Source: Capnocytophaga felis (GTDB lineage: Bacteria; Bacteroidota; Bacteroidia; Flavobacteriales; Flavobacteriaceae). From it: a stretch of DNA of 64,000 bases. The translations under genes and the position numbers were made by a program. This document shows positions 29,155 to 37,723 of this stretch, piece after piece; the stretch's first letter is position 1; the number at the start of each line of letters is the position of its first letter. The notes under the pieces are model-generated. The model saw only the letters and a list, made by a program, of their open reading frames with translations, was not told where the DNA came from and searched no databases. Where the stretch lies: assembly GCF_009684755.1 (NCBI RefSeq), contig NZ_BLBC01000007.1, positions 1 through 64,000 on the forward strand. Direction: 5' to 3'.

Positions 29155-30099
29155 TTATCTTTTTAAGTTTTTGATGATGTCTTCCGTCATTTTGTCCAAA
29201 CAGAAATCGTGCGACCAGCCCCAATCGTTACGAGCTGCCGAGTCGTCAATGCTGTCAGGCCAACTGTCAGCGATTTTTTGCCGGAAATCCGGTTCGTATT
29301 TGATTTTGAAATTTGGGATTATTTTTATGATGCTTTCATAAATTTCTTTCGGCGAGAAGGATAAAGCAGAAATATTATAAGAGGTACGAATCTTTATTTT
29401 CTCTTCCGGAGCGTCCATCAGGTTGATGGTTGCTTTTATGGCATCAGGCATATACATCATCGGTAGGTATGAATTTTCGTTCAAAAAACAAGAAAATTCT
29501 TCCCCCGCAATGGCTTTGTGATAAATATCTACAGCGTAATCGGTAGTACCACCTCCTGGTAACGATTTGTAGCCTATAAGACCGGGATAACGCAAACTGC
29601 GAACATCCACGCCGTACTTTTGGAAGTAATACTGGCACCATAATTCTCCTGAAACTTTCGTGATTCCGTAAACGGTATTGGGTTCAGTTACAGTTTCTTG
29701 AGGAGTGTTTTGTTTTGGGGTATTTACTCCAAAAGCAGCAATTGATGAAGGCCAATACACTCTATCCAAATTTTTTTTACGGGCGACTTCTAATACGTTG
29801 AGCAATCCGTTCATATTGAGGTTCCAAGTAAAAAGCGGATTTTTTTCTCCCACAGCCGAAAGAAGTGCTGCTAAGTGGTAGATTTGTGTAACTTGGTAGC
29901 GTTCAACAAGATATTCTAATTTGGCAGCGTCCTGAATATCTAAAACTTCAAAATTACAATATGAAAATTTTTCGGAAACTTTTTCATTAATATCAGTGGC
30001 AATGATGTTTTCGCCTCCGAATTTCTGTGCCAAGGCTTCTGTTAGTTCACTGCCTAACTGCCCTCCGGCTCCCGTAAGCAATACTTTTGTTTTTGTCAT
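29155..30099 (-). CDS. Epimerase-type L-threonine 3-dehydrogenase
   Basis: The 314-residue enzyme is an extended short-chain dehydrogenase. The NAD site is TGAGGQLGSELTEAL, Asp follows strand 2 (ATDIN), and the catalytic set is Ser in PSSIAAFG and Tyr/Lys in YGITK. The stretch LRYPGLIGYKSLPGGGTTDY is typical of the L-threonine 3-dehydrogenase subgroup known from cold-adapted Flavobacterium. That subgroup converts threonine to 2-amino-3-oxobutyrate. A kbl gene is not adjacent. A generic NAD-dependent epimerase is the alternative call, but the resemblance to the subgroup is strong. The promoter is at 30135. Confidence 0.85.
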   Translation of the reverse strand: MTKTKVLLTGAGGQLGSELTEALAQKFGGENIIATDINEKVSEKFSYCNFEVLDIQDAAKLEYLVERYQVTQIYHLAALLSAVGEKNPLFTWNLNMNGLLNVLEVARKKNLDRVYWPSSIAAFGVNTPKQNTPQETVTEPNTVYGITKVSGELWCQYYFQKYGVDVRSLRYPGLIGYKSLPGGGTTDYAVDIYHKAIAGEEFSCFLNENSYLPMMYMPDAIKATINLMDAPEEKIKIRTSYNISALSFSPKEIYESIIKIIPNFKIKYEPDFRQKIADSWPDSIDDSAARNDWGWSHDFCLDKMTEDIIKNLKR

Positions 30100-30134
30100 T
30101 TTTCTAATGTTGGTTTAGTTAAAATTTGATTTCA

Positions 30135-30142
30135 CAAAGGTA
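30135..30142 (-). promoter_or_regulatory. -7 box of the threonine dehydrogenase gene
   Basis: The minus strand reads TACCTTTG, an exact TAnnTTTG match 35 bases before the ATG. The rest of the gap up to 30374 shows no other feature. Confidence 0.6.
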
Positions 30143-30374
30143 TGAAAAAAATGAATCCGAAATTTATAATTTGATAATTTTTCTATATCCCAAAATATAA
30201 AATTCGTAAAAAGTTTTAAGGTGTGAGACAATTAAAAATTCAAGGGGAATAAATAAATCAAAATGTAAGGTTCTGAGCCCAAAAATGCTTATGCGGTGCT
30301 ATTTTAATTCTTAGGAGATAATCACAAAACAAAATGGTAAGAAAATTTGTATTTCTGTTTTTCAACTTTTTTTG

Positions 30375-30382
30375 TACCTTTG
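30375..30382 (+). promoter_or_regulatory. -7 box of fabI
   Basis: TACCTTTG is an exact TAnnTTTG match 23 bases before the ATG at 30406. The longer frame from ATG 30334 begins upstream of it and is excluded. Confidence 0.6.
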
Positions 30383-30405
30383 TCAAAATAAAACAAATAA
30401 TCATT

Positions 30406-31212
30406 ATGTATAATTTATTGAAAGGGAAAAGAGGAATCATCTTTGGTGCATTAGATGAAAATTCAATAGCTTGGAAAACGGCAGAACGCGTTCACGAAGA
30501 AGGAGGTACGTTTGTGCTGACAAATGCTCCTATTGCAATGCGAATGGGGCAAATCAAAAAATTGGCGGAAAAAACGGGTTCTGAAATTATTCCTGCCGAT
30601 GCTACCAATATGGACGATTTGCAAAATTTGGTAACCAAAGCAATGGAAATTTTGGGAGGCAAGTTGGATTTTGTATTGCATTCCATTGGGATGTCAGTAA
30701 ATGTTCGAAAAAATATTCCTTATACAGAATCAAATTACGATTTTACGGCAAAAGGTTGGGACGTTTCGGCTCTTTCTTTCCATAAAGTTTGTCAGGTTCT
30801 ATATAAAAACGACGCAATGAACGAGTGGGGGAGCATTGTGGCACTTACGTATATGGCAGCACAACGAACGTTCCCTGACTACAATGATATGGCGGATAAT
30901 AAAGCATATTTGGAATCAATTGCACGTAGTTTTGGATATTTCTTTGGGAAAGATAAAAAAGTACGGGTAAACACTATTTCACAATCGCCAACGCCAACCA
31001 CTGCCGGACAAGGAGTTAAAGGTTTTGACGGATTCATTTCGTATGCCGAAAAAATGTCGCCACTTGGCAATGCCACAGCTCAGGATTGTGCCGATTATAC
31101 CGTGAGCCTTTTCTCTGATCTTACCCGAAAAGTTACAATGCAAAACCTTTTCCACGACGGAGGTTTTTCAAATACGGGTGTTAGTCAGGAGGTTATAGAG
31201 CGATTCAGCTAA
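30406..31212 (+). CDS. fabI: Enoyl-[acyl-carrier-protein] reductase (NADH) FabI
   Basis: The 268-residue enzyme performs the last step of each fatty-acid elongation cycle. The FabI-type cofactor motif is KRGIIFGALDENSIAWKTAE, replacing the classic glycine-rich loop. The active site is Tyr-x6-Lys in YNDMADNK, preceded by the conserved LTYMAAQR. FabI is the target of triclosan in other bacteria. The start is ATG 30406 because the promoter lies between it and the earlier ATG at 30334. A MITE-like element begins 16 bases after the stop. Confidence 0.94.
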   Translation: MYNLLKGKRGIIFGALDENSIAWKTAERVHEEGGTFVLTNAPIAMRMGQIKKLAEKTGSEIIPADATNMDDLQNLVTKAMEILGGKLDFVLHSIGMSVNVRKNIPYTESNYDFTAKGWDVSALSFHKVCQVLYKNDAMNEWGSIVALTYMAAQRTFPDYNDMADNKAYLESIARSFGYFFGKDKKVRVNTISQSPTPTTAGQGVKGFDGFISYAEKMSPLGNATAQDCADYTVSLFSDLTRKVTMQNLFHDGGFSNTGVSQEVIERFS

Positions 31213-31227
31213 GATTGTTCTTACAAA

Positions 31228-31365
31228 GGTCGTGTTATAAAAAGTATGATGATAGTTTCGATTGTCAGGCTGAGCGAAGTCGAAGCCTTATTATTACAAG
31301 GCTTCGACTTTACTCAGCCTGACAGAAATGTTCTTTTTTTTAAGGAATCATACTTTTTGCATCAC
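31228..31365. repeat. MITE-like palindromic element, copy 2
   Basis: The inverted arms are 31263-31287 and 31300-31324, with two mismatches. The outer ends begin GGTCGTGTTATAAAAAGTAT and finish ATCATACTTTTTGCATCAC. The reverse complement aligns along its whole length with 6803-6965; copy 1 has a longer central loop. No open frame is present. It sits just after fabI and before yidD. Confidence 0.85.
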
Positions 31366-31453
31366 TTCCCTTATAAATTTATTTAGGTAGTGAACCGTGA
31401 ATTTTTGACATTGTTCTTCCATTACTCACTACCTAATTGTTTTATAGTTTAGT

Positions 31454-31678
31454 ATGCTAAAAAAAATATTTATACTTCCTTTTGTACTATTGGTGCGTTT
31501 TTATCAGTTGTTTATATCTCCTTTAAAACCACCTACTTGCAGATACACACCTACTTGTTCACAATATGCTTTGGAAGCTTTGAAAAAGCACGGACTTTTT
31601 AAAGGAGGAAGGCTTGCATTAAAACGGATTTTTAGCTGTCATCCTTGGGGAGGAAGTGGATATGACCCTGTGCCATAA
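31454..31678 (+). CDS. yidD: Membrane protein insertion efficiency factor YidD
   Basis: The 74-residue protein has an amphipathic N-terminus ([19 protein letters not shown]) and the family motif [16 protein letters not shown] third Cys lies in [16 protein letters not shown]. YidD is an inner-membrane-associated factor that helps YidC-dependent insertion. It normally lies in the rpmH-rnpA-yidD-yidC cluster. Here it is separate, 23 bases upstream of dgt and likely in the same transcript. Confidence 0.93.
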   Translation: MLKKIFILPFVLLVRFYQLFISPLKPPTCRYTPTCSQYALEALKKHGLFKGGRLALKRIFSCHPWGGSGYDPVP

Positions 31679-31701
31679 TCTTAAAATCTATTATAAAATT
31701 G

Positions 31702-33039
31702 ATGAATTGGGAAAACTTACTATCGCTTAACAGATTTGGAGACACGAAAAAACGTCTCAGAAAAGGACAGGACGCAACACGTTCAAATTTTGATTCGGAT
31801 TATGACCGTGTTGTTTTTTCGAGTGCCTTTCGCAGTTTGCAGGATAAAACGCAGGTAATACCTTTATCTAAAACTGGTTTTGTGCATACAAGACTTACGC
31901 ACAGTATGGAAGTTTCCGTTGTAGGAAGAAGTTTGGGGCGTGCGGTAGGAAGTCATCTCTTGGAAAAATATCCAAGTTTGGAAGAGTTAGGATATCAAGC
32001 AAATGATTTTGGAGCTATTGTGGCAGCAGCGTCTGTGGCACACGACATTGGAAATCCGCCCTTTGGACATAGTGGAGAAAAGGCAATCGGAGAATTTTTT
32101 AAGTATAAGAAAGGGGCAGCAATTAAGAATTTGCTAACGGATAAGCAATATGAAGATTTGTGTAGTTTTGAAGGAAATGCCAATGGTTTTCGTATTTTAA
32201 ATGAGTCAAGACCTGGCGTGGAAGGAGGATTGCGTCTTTCTTTTGCCACACTCGGGGCGTTTATGAAATATCCGAAAGAATCTCTTCCGTTTCGTCCTAC
32301 CAAAAATATTGCTGATAAAAAATATGGTGTTTTTCAATCAGAAAGAGATTTTTTTGCTAAAGTAGCTCAGGAATTGCAACTTAAATCCAATTCAGAAGTA
32401 AATAATCACTTGCGTTTTGCAAGACATCCGCTTGCTTTTTTGGTAGAAGCCGCCGACGATATTTGTTATACAATCATTGATTTTGAAGATGGTATTAATT
32501 TAGGACTTATTTCAGAAGATTTAGCTTTGGAATATCTCGGTAAATTAATAAGTGAAAGGATTAATTCTCATAAATACAGTAAGTTATCAACTAAGGAAGA
32601 ACGTATAGCTTATTTACGAGCTGTCGCCATCGGAACGCTTATTCAAGAAGCTACCGAAATATTCATCAATCACGAAGAGGAAATTCTCGAAGGTACGTTT
32701 CATTCTTCATTGTTGAGCCAAAGTGTGTACAAACCGCAGATAGAGGATATTATAAGTATAAGTGTTTCACATATTTACCAATCAGACGAGGTTGTAGAAA
32801 AAGAAATATCAGGCTATGTTGTACTTCAAAATTTACTTGATGTTTTCTTTACGGCTGCGGTAAATGATTATGAAGGAAAACTCACATCTTTTGATAAATT
32901 GATTCTCAAAATTCTTCCAGAAAAATACAGAAAAGATGAATCTCTTTATGATAAAATTATGGGAGTTACTTGCTACATTGCCAGTTTAACGGATAGCAAA
33001 GCCGTTGAAATTCACTTAAAAACCTTAGGTAAGTTGTAA
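31702..33039 (+). CDS. dgt: Deoxyguanosinetriphosphate triphosphohydrolase (dGTPase)
   Basis: The 445-residue HD-domain hydrolase splits dGTP into deoxyguanosine and tripolyphosphate. Metal ligands are visible in order: HTRLTHSMEVS, then AHDIGNPPFGH with the HD pair, and later EAADDICYTIIDFEDG. These match the Dgt family rather than SAMHD1-like or OxsA enzymes. The ATG at 31702 is preferred; a TTG directly before it would add one residue. It probably shares a transcript with yidD. It converges with rlmB, whose stop lies 19 bases away, without a clear hairpin between. Confidence 0.93.
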   Translation: MNWENLLSLNRFGDTKKRLRKGQDATRSNFDSDYDRVVFSSAFRSLQDKTQVIPLSKTGFVHTRLTHSMEVSVVGRSLGRAVGSHLLEKYPSLEELGYQANDFGAIVAAASVAHDIGNPPFGHSGEKAIGEFFKYKKGAAIKNLLTDKQYEDLCSFEGNANGFRILNESRPGVEGGLRLSFATLGAFMKYPKESLPFRPTKNIADKKYGVFQSERDFFAKVAQELQLKSNSEVNNHLRFARHPLAFLVEAADDICYTIIDFEDGINLGLISEDLALEYLGKLISERINSHKYSKLSTKEERIAYLRAVAIGTLIQEATEIFINHEEEILEGTFHSSLLSQSVYKPQIEDIISISVSHIYQSDEVVEKEISGYVVLQNLLDVFFTAAVNDYEGKLTSFDKLILKILPEKYRKDESLYDKIMGVTCYIASLTDSKAVEIHLKTLGKL

Positions 33040-33058
33040 GTTGTTTTGTGTGTTTGCA

Positions 33059-33793
33059 CTAAATTCGTTGTCGCATCACTTCATATAAGAAAACACCACA
33101 AGCAACCGATACGTTTAGCGAGCTGATTTCACCAATCATAGGGAGTTTAGCTTTATCGTCGGCAAGTTTGATTAATGCAGGAGATACGCCAATGTCCTCA
33201 GCACCCATTATGATTGCCAAAGGCTCAGTCATCGAAACTTCGTACAAGAGTTTGTCTGTTTTTTCAGTGGCAACAACGGTTTTGATTCCGCTTCCTTGAA
33301 GATAATACACGGCATCTTTCAGGTTATCAACTTTACAGACAGGAACTTTGAAAACTGCTCCTGCTGAGGTTTTTACAGTGTCTGCAGTGATTGAAACGCT
33401 TCCTTTTTTAGGGATAACGATTCCTGAAACGCCCGTACATTCGGCTGTACGAATAATGGCTCCAAAATTGCGAACATCCGAAAGATGGTCTAATACAAGA
33501 AATAGAGGATTGCTCCCGCTTTCAATCGTGCTTATAACAAGATTTTCAAAATCGTGATATGCTACGGGAGAAAGATTCGCCACAACGCCTTGATGATTTT
33601 TTTTCGTTAATCGGTTAAGTTTTTCAACAGGAACGTAAGAAACAGCAATTTGTTCTTCCTTTAACAATGTTTGTAATTCCTGAAAAAGAGGACTTTTCAG
33701 CCCCTTTTGGATGAAAATTTTGTCAATTGTTTTTCCTGCTGAAATAGCTTCTATAACGGCACGAATGCCAAAAATTTGATATTCTTTTTCCAT
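33059..33793 (-). CDS. rlmB: 23S rRNA (guanosine-2'-O-)-methyltransferase RlmB
   Basis: The 244-residue SpoU-class enzyme methylates the ribose of G2251 (E. coli numbering) in 23S rRNA. An N-terminal substrate-binding domain (1-80) is followed by the trefoil-knot SPOUT fold. The motifs are LDHLSDVRNFGAIIRTAECTG (motif 1, conserved Asn and Arg), IIMGAEDIGVSP (motif 2) and the knot stretch PMIGEISSLNVSVACGVFLY (motif 3). Length and motifs are normal. A TrmH-family call is the alternative. Confidence 0.92.
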   Translation of the reverse strand: MEKEYQIFGIRAVIEAISAGKTIDKIFIQKGLKSPLFQELQTLLKEEQIAVSYVPVEKLNRLTKKNHQGVVANLSPVAYHDFENLVISTIESGSNPLFLVLDHLSDVRNFGAIIRTAECTGVSGIVIPKKGSVSITADTVKTSAGAVFKVPVCKVDNLKDAVYYLQGSGIKTVVATEKTDKLLYEVSMTEPLAIIMGAEDIGVSPALIKLADDKAKLPMIGEISSLNVSVACGVFLYEVMRQRI

Positions 33794-33832
33794 AGTTTTT
33801 AAATTTGAAGATAATAAAGTGTTGTTTTGTTA

Positions 33833-34777
33833 CTAAAAACTCATAAAAGGATACTTTTCGATGATTTTGTTTATTTTTTCAGTTAATTTTTCTTGAAAAA
33901 TCTTGGATTGCTCACTTTCCGGATTAAAAACTCTGTGTTTCAGTCCTTTTTGTATAGAATCTATTTGCTTCATATCAGAAAAACATTCTTCACTGATGTA
34001 CGTTTCCATAAATCGTTCCCAAATATATTCGATTGCAAATTCTGACGGATGCAGCATATCTTCCGCATAAAAACGGTAATCTCGTAATTCATCTAACAAA
34101 ATTTCGTACGACGGAAAATATTCTATTTCAGTATTCTGTGATAAGACAGAATGTAATCCGGTGATTAAGTGTGCTTTACTTATTTGATTTTCAACAAAAC
34201 CATCTTTCAAGTGCCTAATGGGTGAAATTGTGTATATAATCTTTATTTTGGAATTTATATTTTTTACTTGATTTACAGTGTTTTGAATACTTTTTTCAAT
34301 TTCTTTGACAGAAAGCAATTTTTTTGAGAAATGCGTCTGTGGAACTTTATGACAATTGGCTACAATATTTCCGCTTGTATGTGTATATACCCAAGATGTT
34401 CCCAGTGTAATAAACATAAAATCAGAGTTTTGCAATGCATTTCTGAACTCTCCGATTTTTTGATTTGCTACACTTATTGCTTCGTCTAATGTGATTTGGC
34501 TAAGCTCGGAATGTAAGTCAAACGAATGCCATAAGTCATTGTGTTTGAAGAAGTCATCTTTATTGAAAAGACTATTTTTTAATGTTTTCTCAATTAATTT
34601 TTCAATTGCTAAAGGATGGAAAAGAATTCCAAAGGGATTTGTAACTGTTTGAAAATTATAATATTTCAGTTTTTTGGAGATGTTCACCGAAAAACACGAC
34701 CCGACACTCAAAATTCTGTCATTATAACTGATTTTGAAGTCTGATTGTTTTACGGGAACGATAGTTCTGAAATCCAT
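33833..34777 (-). CDS. GSCFA domain protein
   Basis: The 314-residue protein shows the eponymous motif as VGSCFSVNISKKL near residue 25. Further family blocks include NPFGILFHPLAI, FITLGTSWVY and DMLHPSEFAIEYIWE. GSCFA is related to SGNH/GDSL esterases: the Ser of GSCF and the Asp/His of DMLHPS fit a hydrolase triad, but no activity is established in Bacteroidota. There is no signal peptide. The gene appears to be monocistronic, with a -7 box just upstream. Confidence 0.88.
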   Translation of the reverse strand: MDFRTIVPVKQSDFKISYNDRILSVGSCFSVNISKKLKYYNFQTVTNPFGILFHPLAIEKLIEKTLKNSLFNKDDFFKHNDLWHSFDLHSELSQITLDEAISVANQKIGEFRNALQNSDFMFITLGTSWVYTHTSGNIVANCHKVPQTHFSKKLLSVKEIEKSIQNTVNQVKNINSKIKIIYTISPIRHLKDGFVENQISKAHLITGLHSVLSQNTEIEYFPSYEILLDELRDYRFYAEDMLHPSEFAIEYIWERFMETYISEECFSDMKQIDSIQKGLKHRVFNPESEQSKIFQEKLTEKINKIIEKYPFMSF

Positions 34778-34796
34778 TCTGAAAGGTAATTTGTGG

Positions 34797-34804
34797 CAAA
34801 AGTA
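34797..34804 (-). promoter_or_regulatory. -7 box of the GSCFA gene
   Basis: The minus strand reads TACTTTTG, an exact TAnnTTTG match 19 bases before the ATG. Confidence 0.55.
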
Positions 34805-34972
34805 TGAAATTTTCGGTTAATACGCGGATTATTGCTTTTTTACTTGATTTTATTTTTTTCAAGTTAAAAAGAGTGAAAGTGAACGCGAATATGAAAAAAA
34901 TGTGTAACTTCGGCGATTGTTTTCTTGTGATAATAAGCAAGATGAGTTATGAGTAATTTTTAAGAAGGAAAG

Positions 34973-35845
34973 ATGGATTTGATAAATCATTTGATGTCAG
35001 CAGTTTTGATGCTAATTACCTTTGCCATAGGTAGTTCTTTACGTTTTAGTGACTTTGAGAATATTTTTAAAAAGTCGAAAGCGTTTAATATAGGTTTGAT
35101 AGCTCAAATGGTGTTTTTGCCAATTTTAGCATTTTTAATAGCTTATTTTGCCGACTTATCTCCCGAGCTAAAGGTAGGTTTAATCATTGTAGCTATTTGT
35201 CCCGGTGGCACAACATCTAACTTTATTTCTTATTTGGTTAATGCGGATACAGCTTTGGCAGTGGCTTTAACAACAATAAATAGTATTTTGATTTTGCTCA
35301 CAATTCCTACTTTAGCCAATGTAGCCATATCGTTATTTATGGGTACATCTTCGGAGTTTTCTCTGTCAATGGCAGATACTTTTTGGGAGGTCAGCAAAAT
35401 TACTATAATTCCCGCTTTTTTGGGTTTGGTATTTAATCGTTATTTTCCGGATGTGACAGCGAGAATCAAGATTCCTCTAAAGATTATTAACACAATCTTA
35501 CTTGGGTTGGTTTTTATGATTAAATTTTTTGCAGATACAGAGTCAGGAGGGACAGGAATTGTTCTTGATGAAATCTTAAGAATATTTCCTTATGCTTTGG
35601 TTATGCATTTGAGCTCGATGATTTTGAGTTATGTGGTTTGCAAAAAGATTTTTCATATTACGAATACACAATCTGCTACAATTGGTATAGAGGTAGGGTT
35701 ACAAAATACTGTTCTTGCTATTTATGTGGCGGGGCTTATTCAAAGTGTGGAAATGGCGAAACCAGCTCTTGTTTTCGCGATGTTTTCCTTTTTTACTACA
35801 TTAATTTTTGCTTTCATCGTGATGAGAGCAAAGTACAACAGATAA
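34973..35845 (+). CDS. Bile acid:sodium symporter family protein
   Basis: The 290-residue inner-membrane protein has about nine or ten hydrophobic helices and belongs to the SBF/ASBT family. The conserved stretch is IIVAICPGGTTSNFISYLVNADTALAVALTT (in part), including the crossover-helix PGGxxSN motif. The C-terminal crossover helix carries IGIEVGLQNTVLAIYVA. Bacterial members move bile acids or other organic anions with Na+; the substrate here is unknown. The next gene starts 50 bases later and may be co-transcribed. Confidence 0.9.
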   Translation: MDLINHLMSAVLMLITFAIGSSLRFSDFENIFKKSKAFNIGLIAQMVFLPILAFLIAYFADLSPELKVGLIIVAICPGGTTSNFISYLVNADTALAVALTTINSILILLTIPTLANVAISLFMGTSSEFSLSMADTFWEVSKITIIPAFLGLVFNRYFPDVTARIKIPLKIINTILLGLVFMIKFFADTESGGTGIVLDEILRIFPYALVMHLSSMILSYVVCKKIFHITNTQSATIGIEVGLQNTVLAIYVAGLIQSVEMAKPALVFAMFSFFTTLIFAFIVMRAKYNR

Positions 35846-35895
35846 ACAGATTTAAAATTTTTAAAAAGATAGAAAGTAAAATTCTTAAAAGTCAG

Positions 35896-36450
35896 ATGAT
35901 GAAAATTAAATTGAATTTATCAATCGCATTTTTTTTGTGTTTCTTGTCACTTTTTTCTCAAAATCAAGTAGAGTTAATCAGTGCAGAAGCCAATCTTTAT
36001 AAGGTGGATGATAAACTCTATCGCAGTGAGCAATTAAGAGAAGAAGATAAACAAACCATAGAAAAAACTCCAATAAAAACAATTATAAATCTGCGATACT
36101 TTACACGTAGCGGAAATCGTAAAGTTTTTAATAAAGGAAGCGATATGACTCTGATAAACATTCCGTTACTAACTTGGAGAATCAAGGCGAAAGACATAGC
36201 AAATGTGCTATCAAATATCAAGAAGCATCAACAAAAAGGAGCTGTATTGGTGCATTGTTATCACGGAGCCGACCGCACGGGAATTATGGTGGCGATGTAT
36301 CGTGTTGTTTACCATAATTGGAGTATCGAACAAGCCAAAAAAGAAATGCAACAAGGACCTTTTGGATATCACAGTATTTGGAGGAATTTGGATAGGCTCC
36401 TAACAGAAAAAACTGTAAACGAGGTTAAAAAAATATTGGGAGTCCATTAA
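35896..36450 (+). CDS. Secreted tyrosine/dual-specificity-type phosphatase
   Basis: The 184-residue protein has a signal peptide (about 1-22, ending LFSQ) and a compact protein-tyrosine-phosphatase fold. The P-loop is VHCYHGADRTG with catalytic Cys121 and Arg127. A candidate general-acid region lies near PLLTWRIKAKD, although a clear Asp there is not obvious. Such periplasmic DSP-like enzymes may act on phospho-sugars, inositol phosphates or proteins. The reading frame is open farther 5', but that part overlaps the symporter gene in another frame. The ATG at 35896 or the adjacent one at 35899 is the start. Confidence 0.82.
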   Translation: MMKIKLNLSIAFFLCFLSLFSQNQVELISAEANLYKVDDKLYRSEQLREEDKQTIEKTPIKTIINLRYFTRSGNRKVFNKGSDMTLINIPLLTWRIKAKDIANVLSNIKKHQQKGAVLVHCYHGADRTGIMVAMYRVVYHNWSIEQAKKEMQQGPFGYHSIWRNLDRLLTEKTVNEVKKILGVH

Positions 36451-36660
36451 ATTAAGTACAAACAAAGAGATGTAGCTTGTTGAATAACTGTAAAATTCGA
36501 AAGCGTCAAGAAAAATTTTGTGATATATGTAACAAAAATGTTTTTTAAGAAACTCTTGTTTTTGAGTTTAATTGTTTGATGTTTAGTGTTTTAAATTTTT
36601 GAGTGTGATTTTATGATTTGACTGAGTTGAAAATTAATATCTTATTAACATCTTGATTTC

Positions 36661-36691
36661 TTGTTGTTTTCAAAATAAAACTATACTTTTG
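36661..36691 (+). promoter_or_regulatory. Promoter of the str-S10-spc-alpha superoperon
   Basis: TTG at 36661-36663 is followed after 20 bases by TACTTTTG at 36684-36691, a complete -33/-7 promoter. A leader of about 115 bases precedes rpsL. The gap 36451-36660 shows nothing else. Confidence 0.7.
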
Positions 36692-36810
36692 CACCCGCAA
36701 ATTATGGAGTGGGAGAAAGAAGTTCTGAGTTTGCAAATGAGGTTTTTAGAGAGAAACCTGGTTAAAATGAAGTAAATTAATTTTAAGTAAATAATATTGT
36801 AAATTAAATT

Positions 36811-37218
36811 ATGCCAACAATTTCACAATTAGTACGAAAAGGAAGAACCAGAATTACCAAGAAGAGTAAATCGGTTGCTTTGGATTCGTGTCCTCAACGA
36901 AGAGGGGTGTGTACGCGTGTTTACACAACAACGCCGAAAAAACCAAATTCGGCAATGCGTAAAGTTGCCCGTGTTCGTTTGACAAATGGCAATGAAGTGA
37001 ATGCTTACATTCCGGGAGAAGGGCACAACCTCCAAGAGCACTCGATAGTATTGGTACGAGGTGGAAGGGTAAAAGATTTACCAGGTGTTCGTTACCATAT
37101 CGTTCGTGGTGCGTTAGACACGGCGGGGGTAGCAGGAAGAACGCAAAGACGTTCTAAATACGGAGCTAAACGTCCAAAACCAGGGCAAGCAGCTGCGCCA
37201 GCAAAAGGGAAAAAGTAA
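36811..37218 (+). CDS. rpsL: 30S ribosomal protein S12
   Basis: The 135-residue decoding-centre protein contains [20 protein letters not shown], where Lys43-type streptomycin-contact residues lie, and the loop [13 protein letters not shown]. It is about ten residues longer than E. coli S12 because of a Pro/Ala/Lys-rich tail. It heads the superoperon. The codon before the ATG is A-rich with no Shine-Dalgarno sequence. Confidence 0.98.
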   Translation: MPTISQLVRKGRTRITKKSKSVALDSCPQRRGVCTRVYTTTPKKPNSAMRKVARVRLTNGNEVNAYIPGEGHNLQEHSIVLVRGGRVKDLPGVRYHIVRGALDTAGVAGRTQRRSKYGAKRPKPGQAAAPAKGKK

Positions 37219-37243
37219 TAAAAAAATCTTTTAACGAGAAGAA

Positions 37244-37720
37244 ATGAGAAAAAGACAGGCTAAAAAGAGACCTCTTTTACCAGATCCGAAATTTAATGAT
37301 CAGTTGGTAACACGTTTTGTTAACAACCTAATGTGGGACGGTAAAAAGTCAGTGGCTTTTAAAGTATTTTATGATGCTCTTGATATTGTGGAGCAAAAGA
37401 AAAATAATGATGAAAAATCGGCTTTGGAAGTGTGGAAAGATGCTTTGACAAACGTAATGCCACACGTTGAAGTGCGTTCTCGCCGTGTAGGTGGAGCAAC
37501 TTTTCAAATTCCTATGCAAATCAGACCTGACCGTAAAGTGTCAATGGCTATGAAGTGGCTTATTGGTTATGCTCGTAAGCGTAATGAAAAATCAATGGCT
37601 CAAAAATTGGCGGGAGAGATTTTGTCGGCGGCTAAAGAAGAAGGAGCTGCTGTTAAGAAAAGAATGGATACGCACAAAATGGCAGAAGCAAATAAAGCAT
37701 TTTCACATTTTAGATTTTAG
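37244..37720 (+). CDS. rpsG: 30S ribosomal protein S7
   Basis: The 158-residue primary 16S rRNA binder of the 30S head begins [17 protein letters not shown]. It keeps the conserved [19 protein letters not shown] block. It lies 25 bases after rpsL and three before fusA, the classic str order. Confidence 0.98.
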   Translation: MRKRQAKKRPLLPDPKFNDQLVTRFVNNLMWDGKKSVAFKVFYDALDIVEQKKNNDEKSALEVWKDALTNVMPHVEVRSRRVGGATFQIPMQIRPDRKVSMAMKWLIGYARKRNEKSMAQKLAGEILSAAKEEGAAVKKRMDTHKMAEANKAFSHFRF

Positions 37721-37723
37721 TGT

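Noticed and set aside
35638-35895. N-terminal extension of the phosphatase gene
   Set aside because: It begins with TTG and overlaps the symporter gene in another frame, and a clean signal peptide starts at 35896.
36451-36810. tRNA, rRNA or known riboswitch in long gaps
   Set aside because: Read on both strands in this and the other long gaps, no cloverleaf, GTTCRA T-loop in context or conserved riboswitch core was recognised.
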